Origin: Homoserinimonas sp044769865
GTDB lineage: Bacteria; Actinomycetota; Actinomycetes; Actinomycetales; Microbacteriaceae
DNA: 64,000 nucleotides
Reading direction: 5' to 3'
Assembly: GCF_044769865.1 (NCBI RefSeq)
Contig: NZ_JBIZWA010000001.1
Coordinates: 1,798,001 to 1,862,000, forward strand
Part shown: piece by piece, positions 25,907 to 33,793 of the stretch
Layout of the letters: each line of letters begins with the position of its first letter
Position numbering within the stretch: the first letter of the stretch is position 1
Position numbers and translations under genes: made by a program
Notes under the pieces: model-generated
What the model saw: the letters and a program-made list of their open reading frames with translations, nothing else
The model's database searches: none
Told to the model about the DNA's origin: nothing

Positions 25907-26971
25907 TTGGCCGCCACTGACATCGGCACCGTCCTGGTCACAGGAGGGGCAGGCTTCATCGGCTGCGCCCTTTCGCAGCGTCTTGCCGCACGCGCGGACC
26001 GCTGGGTCGTGCTCGACAACCTTCACCCTCAGGTGCACCCGAGTGCCGAGCGTCCGGCCGAGCTGCACGCGGCCGCCGAACTCGTCAAGGGCGACGTCAC
26101 GAGCCCCGACGACTGGAACGCCCTGCTCGCCGACGTGAAGCCTGACATCATCATCCACCTCGCGGCGGAGACGGGCACGGCACAGTCGCTGCACGAGGCG
26201 ACCCGCCACGCTGAAGTGAATGTCGTCGGCACCACGCAGATGTTGGATGCGCTGGGCCGGGCCGGGCACACGCCACGCCAGTTCTTGCTGAGCAGCAGCC
26301 GCGCCGTCTACGGCGAGGGCGAGTGGCGTCGCGAAGACGGCACGGTGTTTGCGCCCGGTCAGCGATCGCACGCACAGTTCGAGCGTCACGAGTGGGACTT
26401 CGAAGGAGCGCGGCCACTGCCGAGCGAGGGCTCGCGGACCCGTCCCGCCCCCACGAGCGTTTACGGCGCAACGAAGCTGGCCCAGGAGAACATCCTGTCG
26501 GCCTGGACCTCCTCGCACGACGTGGCCCTCACCATACTGCGGTTCCAGAACGTCTACGGGCCCGGCCAGTCGCTCATCAATCCCTACACGGGTATCGTCT
26601 CCCTCTTCTCGCAGATGGCGATGCGCGGCGAATCGATCCCCGTGTACGAGGACGGTCTCATCACGCGAGACTTCGTCTACATCGAGGATGTCGCGGCATC
26701 GCTCGAGAGCGTGATCGGCGACCTCGAGACCGGCTCGACTCCCTTCGACGTCGGTTCGGGTGTCGGCACGACCATCATGCAACTCGCACAGCACATCGCC
26801 GACTTCCACGGCGCACCTGCACCCCATGTGACGGAGCAGTTCCGCGACGGAGACGTGCGCCACGCGGAGTGCACGATCGAACGGACCACGGCCGAGCTCG
26901 ACTGGGAACCCGAATGGTCAGTGGAGCGCGGCATCGCGAGCCTGCAGCAGTGGATCGCCGCCCGGGTCTGA
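25907..26971 (+). CDS. NAD-dependent sugar epimerase, dTDP-L-rhamnose 4-epimerase-like (WbiB type)
   Basis: This 354-residue extended SDR starts at TTG 25907, chosen because AAGGAG lies 7 nt upstream. It has VTGGAGFIG (residues 11-19), SSSRAVYGEGEW and the catalytic YGATK. RAVYGEG followed by a long insert before the YxxxK motif (residues about 135-185) resembles WbiB-type enzymes that convert dTDP-L-rhamnose to dTDP-6-deoxy-L-talose. Relatives carry a CPxCG stretch in the insert; here it is replaced by ERHEWDFEGARPLPSE. With rmlC/rmlA in the window, a deoxytalose role is plausible but should be held loosely. Confidence 0.75.
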   Translation: MAATDIGTVLVTGGAGFIGCALSQRLAARADRWVVLDNLHPQVHPSAERPAELHAAAELVKGDVTSPDDWNALLADVKPDIIIHLAAETGTAQSLHEATRHAEVNVVGTTQMLDALGRAGHTPRQFLLSSSRAVYGEGEWRREDGTVFAPGQRSHAQFERHEWDFEGARPLPSEGSRTRPAPTSVYGATKLAQENILSAWTSSHDVALTILRFQNVYGPGQSLINPYTGIVSLFSQMAMRGESIPVYEDGLITRDFVYIEDVAASLESVIGDLETGSTPFDVGSGVGTTIMQLAQHIADFHGAPAPHVTEQFRDGDVRHAECTIERTTAELDWEPEWSVERGIASLQQWIAARV

Positions 26972-26978
26972 CCCCACG

Positions 26979-28265
26979 ATGAGCGAGGGGGCGGGCGCGC
27001 CGGCGCACGAGAACAGGGGAACGGGCGGGGGCGCGACGCAGATCGTCGCCGCAACCGTCGTCGCTGGCGTCGCTGGCTACCTTGTCACCTGGCTCGTCTA
27101 CCGGGTGGTCGGCCCGGCGCCGTACGCCCTCTTCGCGATCTTCTGGGCGACCATCTATCTCGTAGTGGGCGCGCTCTCCGGTATCCAGCAGGAGGTGACG
27201 AGGGCGACGCATGCCATCGCTCCCGGCAGCCGACACCGCGCGAGTCGGTCGCGCGACTTCGGCGTGCTCGCGGCCAGTCTCGTGGTGATTCTCACGGTTG
27301 CGACAGCGCCCCTTTGGGTCGACGCTGTGTTCCCGGCCCAGGGGTGGGCGCTCGTGTGGCCGCTCGCCGTGGGAACGGGAGCCTATGTGCTTGTCGCCAC
27401 CCTGAGTGGCACCCTCTACGGCGTCAGCCAGTGGCGGTCGCTCGCCCTCATGATCTCAATCGACGGTGTGCTGCGCCTCCTGCTCGTCGGAGTAATGCTG
27501 ACGGTCGCAGACGATATCGTGGCACTCGCGTGGGCGGTGGCTCTCCCTTTCCCTCTTGCCATCATGCTGCTGTGGCCAGTGATCCGCCGGGGGGTCGTCG
27601 GCCGCACCGACATCGACGTAGGGTTCGGGCGACTCTCGTGGAACGTGGCGCGCACGATGCTCGCTGCGGTCTCGACCGCTGTGCTCGTGAGCGCGTTTCC
27701 CCTCCTGCTCGGGGTCACGTCGCGCGGTGCCGATGCCGCGCTGATCGGTGAACTCGTGTTCACCATGACTCTCACCCGCGCGCCACTCGTCGTCTCGGTC
27801 ATGGCACTTCAGGGCTACTTCATCGTGCAGTTCCGCGAGAGGCTCGAAGGCTGGGTGCGCTTCCTCCTCATCATCCTGGGCGTGCTGCTGCTCGGGGGCC
27901 TCCTGCTGGCCTTGGCCGGCTGGTGGCTCGGACCCGCCGTGTTCCAATTCGTCTCCGGCGCCCCCGTCACCCTTGACGGCGGCGTGATCGCCATCATGGT
28001 GGCCTCCTCCGTGCTCGTCGGTGCGCTCAGCGTGAGCGGCTCGGCGGTGCTCGGCAGGGGCGGCCACCTCGCCTACTCGACCGGATGGCTTCTCGCTGCC
28101 CTCGCGACGGTCGTGATCATGGCGCTTCCGATCGACGACATCATTCTCCGTGTGTGCGCGGCGACCCTCGTGGCGCCGCTTGTGGGCCTCGCAACGCACG
28201 CGGCCTGGCTGCTCGCGACAGCGGGACGGATGCCGCGCCGCACCTCCAGCGAGGTCCTGCCGTGA
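26979..28265 (+). CDS. Polysaccharide flippase-like membrane protein (MOP superfamily)
   Basis: This 428-residue protein has about twelve hydrophobic segments beginning at residue 20, no enzyme motif, and the Gly/Ala/Val-rich pattern of Wzx-like MOP transporters (GYLVTWLVYRVVGPAPYALF, with STLYGV-like turns). It is a candidate for flipping a lipid-linked repeat unit. It lies 7 bp after the epimerase gene and its stop overlaps the next GTG (GTGA). Sequence conservation in this family is low, so the assignment rests on topology and neighbours. Confidence 0.65.
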   Translation: MSEGAGAPAHENRGTGGGATQIVAATVVAGVAGYLVTWLVYRVVGPAPYALFAIFWATIYLVVGALSGIQQEVTRATHAIAPGSRHRASRSRDFGVLAASLVVILTVATAPLWVDAVFPAQGWALVWPLAVGTGAYVLVATLSGTLYGVSQWRSLALMISIDGVLRLLLVGVMLTVADDIVALAWAVALPFPLAIMLLWPVIRRGVVGRTDIDVGFGRLSWNVARTMLAAVSTAVLVSAFPLLLGVTSRGADAALIGELVFTMTLTRAPLVVSVMALQGYFIVQFRERLEGWVRFLLIILGVLLLGGLLLALAGWWLGPAVFQFVSGAPVTLDGGVIAIMVASSVLVGALSVSGSAVLGRGGHLAYSTGWLLAALATVVIMALPIDDIILRVCAATLVAPLVGLATHAAWLLATAGRMPRRTSSEVLP

Positions 28266-30130
28266 CCCGCACGCAGCGACTGCGCTCAGGTCGCAGCGTC
28301 TGGCCCTCGGTGATTCCGGCGGTCTTCGCGTTCCTCGTCGTGGCCGCAGCAGCGGGGACCCTTTTCGGCCTTCCCCTGTGGCCCCTTCTCGCGGCGGCTG
28401 CCGTGCCGTGGACAGTCGCGGCATCCGCCCGCATGGGATCCTTCGCGGCGATCATGGGTGCGGTCGTCGTCACCCTGTGGCTCGTCGTCGGGGTACTGAT
28501 GCTCTCGCCGCTCACCCCCGTGCCGATGCACATCACGGTGACCGCCGTGTGGACCCTGGTCGGTCTTGCGGGCGCCGCCATGCATCTTGGCCGGGACATC
28601 GTGATCGCCCGCCCGCGTCATACCACGGTCGTCACCTGGGCGCCTGCCGCAGTCGGCGGCGCCTTCTGGATCGTCCTGTCCCAGGTGAGCGCCCAGCTGC
28701 CGGGGGCCTCACGATTGTCTCTCGTCGTGCACGGCGATTCCGCCAACAACGTGCTGTTTGCCCGGAGGGTGCTCTCGGACAACGGGATCGCGGCCGGGCC
28801 GGAGGAGAACCCCGTTCCTCTGCCAGCGGCGCTCCTCGCCCTCGCGATGGCGCCCGGTCGCTCGGCCGTCGAACCGGGGGAGCTCCTCCGCCACGACCTC
28901 ACCGCGTTCACGGGTGTGTGGGCCATGGTCATCGCTGGAGTCTGCCTGCTGGCCGGTGTGCTTGCCGCCGCGATCACCTCCAGGGCGGGTGGCGGCGACC
29001 TGACCGTGGCGGCGGTCGGAGCGGTTGTCTCCTTCGTGCCGCTCAGTTGGATCGTGACGGGGTATCCGCTCGAGTTCGGCTTCTTCAACGCCCACATCGC
29101 ACTGCTCGTCGTCCTGGCAGCGTTTGCGGGATATCTCGTCGAGGAGCGAAGTCCAGCCCACTCCCTCGCGCTCCTGTGCCTGACCGCGACGCTCCTTCTC
29201 ACGGTGTGGAGCCCCTTCGTGCTGCTTCCCGCCGCACTCGCGCTCGTCGTCTTTCTCAGGCACCGCCGCACCCTGCCCTCGGTGCGGGGCTGGTCTGCAG
29301 TCTTTCTCCTCGGTTCTTTCGCGCAACTCATGCTCTACGGCCTGTTGGTCGTGCTTCCCAGCTTCCTGGCCCTCTCCGGCTTCCTCTCCGCGCCCGGCGG
29401 TGCCCACTCGGTGCCCCGATGGATTCTCGGCGCCGTCATCATCTGCACGATCGTGCTGGCGATCGCTGCCTTCAGGAGCCCGCGGCATCCGGTCGTCTTC
29501 GGCGTCGTCGCCGTCTCCGGGGGTGGCCTGCTCGGCTTGGCCCTGCTGCTGTTCATCTCGCGGAACGAGTCGACACCGTGGACGTATTACCCGCTCAAGT
29601 ACATGTGGCTGATCACGGTGGTCATGGTGCTCCTCTTGCTCGGCGTCGTCGCGGCGGCGATCGTGCATCGCATCCCACAGCGGCCGTTTCGCATCGTCGC
29701 ATTCCTGGCGGCGGCTGGGATGCTGTTCGTCTTCCTCGATTGGGTTCCGGTGGGGACTACACGTGAGCGGCAGGCCGGGCCAGTCGTCAAGCTTCTGCGT
29801 GGCGAGTTCCTGGGCCACGGCGACGACGTGGTCGATGAGATCACGAGCCTCGCTGACCCCGGGCAGTCCCACGTGCTGTGGCGTTCCGGTTCGGCACACG
29901 AAAGCACCATCAACTTCTGGCTGATGCAGATGTGGGCCGATTCCCTCGAAGGTGACGACGAGCTTCGCAACGCCGCCTATGGCCTGTATGACACCAATCA
30001 GGTTGCCGACCTTTGCAGCATCGTCGATCTCATGGGCGGCGGCACCATCGTGCATTCGGCCGACACCAGGCTCGGTGCGGAACTCGCTGGAGCCTGTCCC
30101 GAGGTTGAGGCGGTTGTCGTCAGGCGCTGA
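28262..30130 (+). CDS. Large polytopic membrane protein, GT-C-like
   Basis: The protein has 622 residues. About twelve or thirteen predicted helices are followed by a C-terminal extracytoplasmic segment of about 130 residues. A soluble stretch after the fifth helix reads LVVHGDSANNVLFARRVL; an acidic residue in such a loop is typical of GT-C or oligosaccharyltransferase-like proteins. I do not recognise a named family with certainty. GTG 28262 overlaps the flippase stop. Its last 11 bp overlap the convergent DUF2142 gene. A role in extracytoplasmic glycan assembly is inferred from context. Confidence 0.65.
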   Translation: MTRTQRLRSGRSVWPSVIPAVFAFLVVAAAAGTLFGLPLWPLLAAAAVPWTVAASARMGSFAAIMGAVVVTLWLVVGVLMLSPLTPVPMHITVTAVWTLVGLAGAAMHLGRDIVIARPRHTTVVTWAPAAVGGAFWIVLSQVSAQLPGASRLSLVVHGDSANNVLFARRVLSDNGIAAGPEENPVPLPAALLALAMAPGRSAVEPGELLRHDLTAFTGVWAMVIAGVCLLAGVLAAAITSRAGGGDLTVAAVGAVVSFVPLSWIVTGYPLEFGFFNAHIALLVVLAAFAGYLVEERSPAHSLALLCLTATLLLTVWSPFVLLPAALALVVFLRHRRTLPSVRGWSAVFLLGSFAQLMLYGLLVVLPSFLALSGFLSAPGGAHSVPRWILGAVIICTIVLAIAAFRSPRHPVVFGVVAVSGGGLLGLALLLFISRNESTPWTYYPLKYMWLITVVMVLLLLGVVAAAIVHRIPQRPFRIVAFLAAAGMLFVFLDWVPVGTTRERQAGPVVKLLRGEFLGHGDDVVDEITSLADPGQSHVLWRSGSAHESTINFWLMQMWADSLEGDDELRNAAYGLYDTNQVADLCSIVDLMGGGTIVHSADTRLGAELAGACPEVEAVVVRR

Positions 30131-31622
30131 GCGCGCGGGTTCGGGATACCGCGACTATCCACGCGGCGCCGCCAGCCACCACGGCTGCGAAGCCAAGCAG
30201 CGACAGCCAGAGCCCGCCCGGGGGAACCCAGTCGGCGGCCGTGAGCATGTCCGCCCAGCTGGCGTCGAGTCCCACGCTGTAGCGACGCAATGCTGTTGCG
30301 AAGGCGTGCAATTGCGCGGCACCCCATAACACCGCGATGGTGACGGTGAGTCGCCTCAGCGGCGAACCGGCCGCGGGCAGCACGTCCGAGAGCACGGCGG
30401 CCACGCCGAGCACCGCGCAGACGAGGACCGGCAGGATGTAGCGGCCCTGCCAGATGATCCCCCCGCCCGTGATGTAGACGGCCTGCATGAGGGGAGGCAG
30501 CGCGATGGTGGCTCCCACGAGCAGCACCGCGAAGACGAGGGCACGTCCCCTGAGCAAGGCCGCTGCGAGCAGGAGCAGCCCGCCCATGAGAGTGGCCCAT
30601 ACGGCGAAGACGAAGAGGGGGGAGGGGGTGTCGAGCCAGCCGAAGATCCCGATGGCGCCCTGCAGGTAGTCGATGGTGGCCTGGAAGGTCCACCAGGCGC
30701 CGTAATACCAGGGCGCGCCGACCCCTGGGGCGATCGTCTCGGTGAGGGGATCGTCGACGGCGGCGCCGAGCGAGTTGGTGCCGAACAGCCACGCCGCAGC
30801 CGCGATGAAGGCGATGGCGGCGCCCGCGATCACCACCAGCACAGCTCGGCGGCGAAGGAGTGCCGTGAGTTCGTCGAGTCGCAATAGGACGAGGGGTACC
30901 AGTAGCGCTACGACCAGCCACAGGATCGACAGCCCGCGCATGTTGCCCGCGACGGCCGCTCCCGCGAGCACGATGGCCGCGCTGGGCGCGATCGGCAGGT
31001 GTCTCTCTCGAATGATGGTCAGCATCCCCGTGAAGGCGGCCAGGGTTGCGGTGATCTCCAGAGCGTTCGGATTGACGGTGCCGCCGAGGAAGAGCACCAT
31101 CGGGGTCGTCGCGACCGCGAGTCCGATCAGAGGCAGCACGCGACGGCGCCACGACCAGACAAGCCCGAACGCGAGAGCCAGGAAGCCGGACACGACCACA
31201 GCGCTCGCCAGGCGCATCCCATAGATGCCCGTGCTATCGCCGAAGAGCAGTGAGGGCCATCCGCTCAGCAGGTAGTAAAGAGGGTTGTAGAGTCCTGCCG
31301 TCGTCGAGCCTTCGACAACCTCGTCCGTCGGCACAGGCACTTCGGGGGCGCAGTCTGCTTCTTCGCGACCGTCGAAGGCGTAGCAGGTCTGGGCATGTGT
31401 ATGAGAGACGTAGCGAGGGACGTCGACGATGTGGCCGAAGCTTCCCTGGTCACCGATGAACTCGCCTCTCACGACCGACGCCGCCTTGACCAGGTGGGCG
31501 GGCTCATCGGGTGCCGCACCGATCGGAGTCGCGATCGCCCACAGCGACATGAGAAGACCGATGACTACCCATGCGGCAGTGAACGGCCGCCAGAGGCGAG
31601 GCCGCGGTTCAGCGGCCGTCAC
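30120..31622 (-). CDS. DUF2142-family polytopic membrane protein
   Basis: The protein has 500 residues. After TM1 comes TPIGAAPDEPAHLVKAASVV, the canonical DUF2142 motif with Asp-Glu-Pro-x-His, then a loop with two cysteines (QTCYAFDGREEADC) and about ten helices. It resembles the DUF2142 protein at 5344 and, like it, is GT-C-like in topology. GTG 31622 lies inside the DUF2304 coding end (14-bp overlap), so the three minus-strand genes 32702-30120 form an operon: GT2, DUF2304, DUF2142. This grouping suggests that the GT2 loads a lipid carrier used by the DUF2142 protein, an inference. Confidence 0.82.
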   Translation of the reverse strand: MTAAEPRPRLWRPFTAAWVVIGLLMSLWAIATPIGAAPDEPAHLVKAASVVRGEFIGDQGSFGHIVDVPRYVSHTHAQTCYAFDGREEADCAPEVPVPTDEVVEGSTTAGLYNPLYYLLSGWPSLLFGDSTGIYGMRLASAVVVSGFLALAFGLVWSWRRRVLPLIGLAVATTPMVLFLGGTVNPNALEITATLAAFTGMLTIIRERHLPIAPSAAIVLAGAAVAGNMRGLSILWLVVALLVPLVLLRLDELTALLRRRAVLVVIAGAAIAFIAAAAWLFGTNSLGAAVDDPLTETIAPGVGAPWYYGAWWTFQATIDYLQGAIGIFGWLDTPSPLFVFAVWATLMGGLLLLAAALLRGRALVFAVLLVGATIALPPLMQAVYITGGGIIWQGRYILPVLVCAVLGVAAVLSDVLPAAGSPLRRLTVTIAVLWGAAQLHAFATALRRYSVGLDASWADMLTAADWVPPGGLWLSLLGFAAVVAGGAAWIVAVSRTRALSA

Positions 31623-31971
31623 TGTTGCCCGACTTCGATGCCAACTCCATCTCGATGAGGGCGACGCGCTCGGCGAGGGTGCGGGTGCGGGCCTCGAGCT
31701 TGGTGAGTTCGGCGGATGCCTGCAAGCACACGAAGAAGAGGATCGTAATGCTCACGAAGAACACCAGGTTGATGGGCACCTCGATGCCGATGACATCCGC
31801 CGCCCACTCGAGTGTCGAGGGGAAGATGCCGGCGATGAGAGCCATGACGCCCGCGACGAACCACCAGATGGCGTGGCGTTCCCGAAGCAGATGTCTGCGC
31901 AGCATCTCGATGACCACCACAAGGATGAGGAGCGCGGAGGCGATGCCGAAGATGTAGCTGGTGACTGTCAC
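31609..31971 (-). CDS. DUF2304 small membrane protein
   Basis: This 120-residue protein has three hydrophobic segments (about 4-22, 35-52 and 65-85) and a C-terminal coiled-coil-like stretch (ASAELTKLEARTRTLAERVA). It starts with GTG overlapping the GT2 stop (GTGA). It is the second DUF2304-GT2 pair of the window (first at 10629-11680); order and overlap type are the same. Confidence 0.78.
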   Translation of the reverse strand: MTVTSYIFGIASALLILVVVIEMLRRHLLRERHAIWWFVAGVMALIAGIFPSTLEWAADVIGIEVPINLVFFVSITILFFVCLQASAELTKLEARTRTLAERVALIEMELASKSGNSDGR

Positions 31972-32702
31972 AGTGCGCTCCCGACACGGTAGGTGGAACG
32001 GGGGCGGATGAAGGCGACAACGAGCGCGACGGCGGCCCTGCCGAGGTATGCGGCCGCCTTGAAGGGATTGTGGGAGGGCACGCCGCCAGCACGAACGCGC
32101 ATGGCAACAGGAACCTGTCGCACGACGAGGCCGGAGCGGGATGCGATCACGAGCGCCTCGATTGTGTCTCCGAGGTATTCGGCGGGGTAGTGCTGGGCGA
32201 AGAGACGGATGGCTCGGGGGCCCGATGCGCGGAATCCCGAGGTGGTGTCGGTGAGCTTCGTGCGTGAGGTCCGGCTGAGTACGAGGGCGAGCACCTTCAT
32301 CGCCCACTGGCGGGGACCACGCACGCGATAGTCGCCTTCGCCCGCGAACCGGGCGCCCAGGACGAGGTCGGCGTGCTGGAGTTCACGCAGAAGCGCGGGC
32401 ACTCCGTCTGGGTCGTGCTGGCCATCCGAGTCCACCTGCACGACGGCGTCAAAGCCGCGCTCGAGGGCGTAGCGGAATCCGACGCGCATAGCGCCCCCGA
32501 CGCCGAGGTTGTAGGGAAGCGTGGCCACGAGCGCGCCGGCCTCGCGGGCGACGGTGCTCGTCGCATCCCGCGATCCGTCGTCCACGACGAGGACGGTGGC
32601 TCCGGGCAGCTTCGCCTGCACCTCGCGTACGACGTCGCCGACGGACTCCTCCTCGTTGAAGGCGGGCATCACGATGAGCGTGCGCGGGTGATCTGGGGAC
32701 AC
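31968..32702 (-). CDS. GT2 glycosyltransferase, DPM1/polyprenyl-phosphate type
   Basis: The protein has 244 residues with TLIVMPAFNEEES, VVDDGSRDAT, LPYNLGVGGAMRVGFRYAL and VDSDGQHDPD, the DPM1-like pattern. It should make a polyprenyl-phosphate-linked sugar. GTG 32702 is preferred to GTG 32708 because TAGAAT (32715-32710) ends 7 nt before it. The DUF2304 gene follows with GTGA overlap. Confidence 0.85.
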   Translation of the reverse strand: MSPDHPRTLIVMPAFNEEESVGDVVREVQAKLPGATVLVVDDGSRDATSTVAREAGALVATLPYNLGVGGAMRVGFRYALERGFDAVVQVDSDGQHDPDGVPALLRELQHADLVLGARFAGEGDYRVRGPRQWAMKVLALVLSRTSRTKLTDTTSGFRASGPRAIRLFAQHYPAEYLGDTIEALVIASRSGLVVRQVPVAMRVRAGGVPSHNPFKAAAYLGRAAVALVVAFIRPRSTYRVGSAL

Positions 32703-32709
32703 GCCCACG

Positions 32710-32715
32710 ATTCTA
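32710..32715 (-). promoter_or_regulatory. -10 element of a leaderless promoter
   Basis: TAGAAT on the minus strand ends 7 nt before GTG 32702; no ribosome site is visible. Confidence 0.5.
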
Positions 32716-32756
32716 TCGACGCGCCGGTGGTCGGCTTTGCGCTACGCCGTTCGCCG

Positions 32757-33677
32757 TCAGTAGGGAAGCCCGAGCACGTGCCGGGTGAGCGTGCGGATGC
32801 CCGTCTTGTTCTGCTTGGCGACCGCGCCTGGCAGTTCGGTGAGCGCGTGCAGGCGTGAGGTCAGGTGATTGCGTGCCGCCCGCGCCGCCCTCGGCCAGCC
32901 GAGAGACTTGGCCGTCTCCTCAGCCTCGCGGAACAGCGTGCGCTCCTGTCGGAACTTGGAACCATCCGGGCCGGTCACGGCCGAGACGCTCGCTGAGTGC
33001 CGACGGTAGGCGAAGACGACCTCATCATCGAGCACGAGCGAGCCACCCTGAGCAGCGATCTGGAACATCATGGCGAGATCCTGCGTCACGTCGAGGTCCG
33101 TGCGGAATCCGGATGCCACGCGAGAGACCCGCCAGGTGACGCTCGGAAAGTACGGCCAGAAGCCCCGCAGCAGACTGGTCGCCAGCTCTTCGCCCCGGTA
33201 CTGCCGTGCTCCCGTGCCACGGAAACGGTAGAGCGCCTTGACGCGGTCGGCGAGCGGCTCGACCGGCTTGCCGTTCTCGTCGATGACGGTAACCCCCGGT
33301 TGGATGATGTCGGCATCCGGGAACTCGGCGATGAGTTGCCGGATGCGACCCACGTATCCGGGAAGCATGACGTCGTCGCAGCCCATGATCGTCACGAACT
33401 CGCTCTCGGCCAGCCCCACGCTCTTGTTGTAGTTGCGGCTGGGGCGCAGGTTCTCCTCGTTTCGAATGTAGGAGACTCGGGGGTCATCGATCGACTTCGC
33501 CCACTCGCCGGCCGACAGGTCCGGATAGACGTCGTCGACGATTGTCAAGCGCCAGTTGGGGTCCTCTTGGCGCAGCACGCTCTCGACGGCGATCATGAAG
33601 TGGTCGACGCTGCCCCAGAAGGGCATCATGATGTCGAGTGGCTCACCGGCTGCTGGACTCTGCTGGGCTGCGTTCAC
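32757..33677 (-). CDS. GT2 glycosyltransferase
   Basis: This 306-residue protein has a GT-A core near the N-terminus (LDIMMPFWGSVDHFMIAVESV, TIVDDVYPD, NLRPSRNYNKSVGLAES) and the metal motif MGCDDVMLPGYV. A late DVTQDLAMMFQIA segment fits the acceptor-side acidic motif. No membrane helix is evident. GTG 33677 is chosen because TAGGCT ends 8 nt upstream; GTG 33683 is the alternative. The gene is transcribed divergently from the ColC-like gene. Donor unknown. Confidence 0.83.
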   Translation of the reverse strand: MNAAQQSPAAGEPLDIMMPFWGSVDHFMIAVESVLRQEDPNWRLTIVDDVYPDLSAGEWAKSIDDPRVSYIRNEENLRPSRNYNKSVGLAESEFVTIMGCDDVMLPGYVGRIRQLIAEFPDADIIQPGVTVIDENGKPVEPLADRVKALYRFRGTGARQYRGEELATSLLRGFWPYFPSVTWRVSRVASGFRTDLDVTQDLAMMFQIAAQGGSLVLDDEVVFAYRRHSASVSAVTGPDGSKFRQERTLFREAEETAKSLGWPRAARAARNHLTSRLHALTELPGAVAKQNKTGIRTLTRHVLGLPY

Positions 33678-33685
33678 GGTCACCC

Positions 33686-33691
33686 AGCCTA
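33686..33691 (-). promoter_or_regulatory. -10 element of a leaderless promoter
   Basis: TAGGCT on the minus strand ends 8 nt before GTG 33677, facing away from the TAAGCT of the plus-strand promoter 32 bp further on. Confidence 0.45.
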
Positions 33692-33723
33692 CCCAGCCAT
33701 CAGGTCTGGCGACGCTGCTCGAC

Positions 33724-33729
33724 TAAGCT
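33724..33729 (+). promoter_or_regulatory. -10 element of a leaderless promoter for a short ORF and the ColC-like gene
   Basis: TAAGCT is followed by 7 nt and ATG 33737, the start of an 18-codon ORF that runs into the ColC-like gene. Confidence 0.5.
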
Positions 33730-33736
33730 CAGTGGC

Positions 33737-33793
33737 ATGTGTGTTGGCGCTCCAGACCTCCGCGTGCTCCGCCCGATCGGGCGGGCCCACTGA
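33737..33793 (+). CDS. Possible 18-residue leader ORF upstream of the ColC-like gene
   Basis: ATG 33737 begins MCVGAPDLRVLRPIGRAH and stops with TGA at 33791-33793, sharing one base with ATG 33793 of the next gene (TGATG). The start is placed 7 nt after TAAGCT, the spacing seen at other leaderless starts here. The ColC-like start has no ribosome site, so it probably depends on ribosomes arriving from this ORF. The peptide itself has no recognised function. It could equally be a by-product of the sequence, and proteomic support is lacking. Confidence 0.45.
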   Translation: MCVGAPDLRVLRPIGRAH

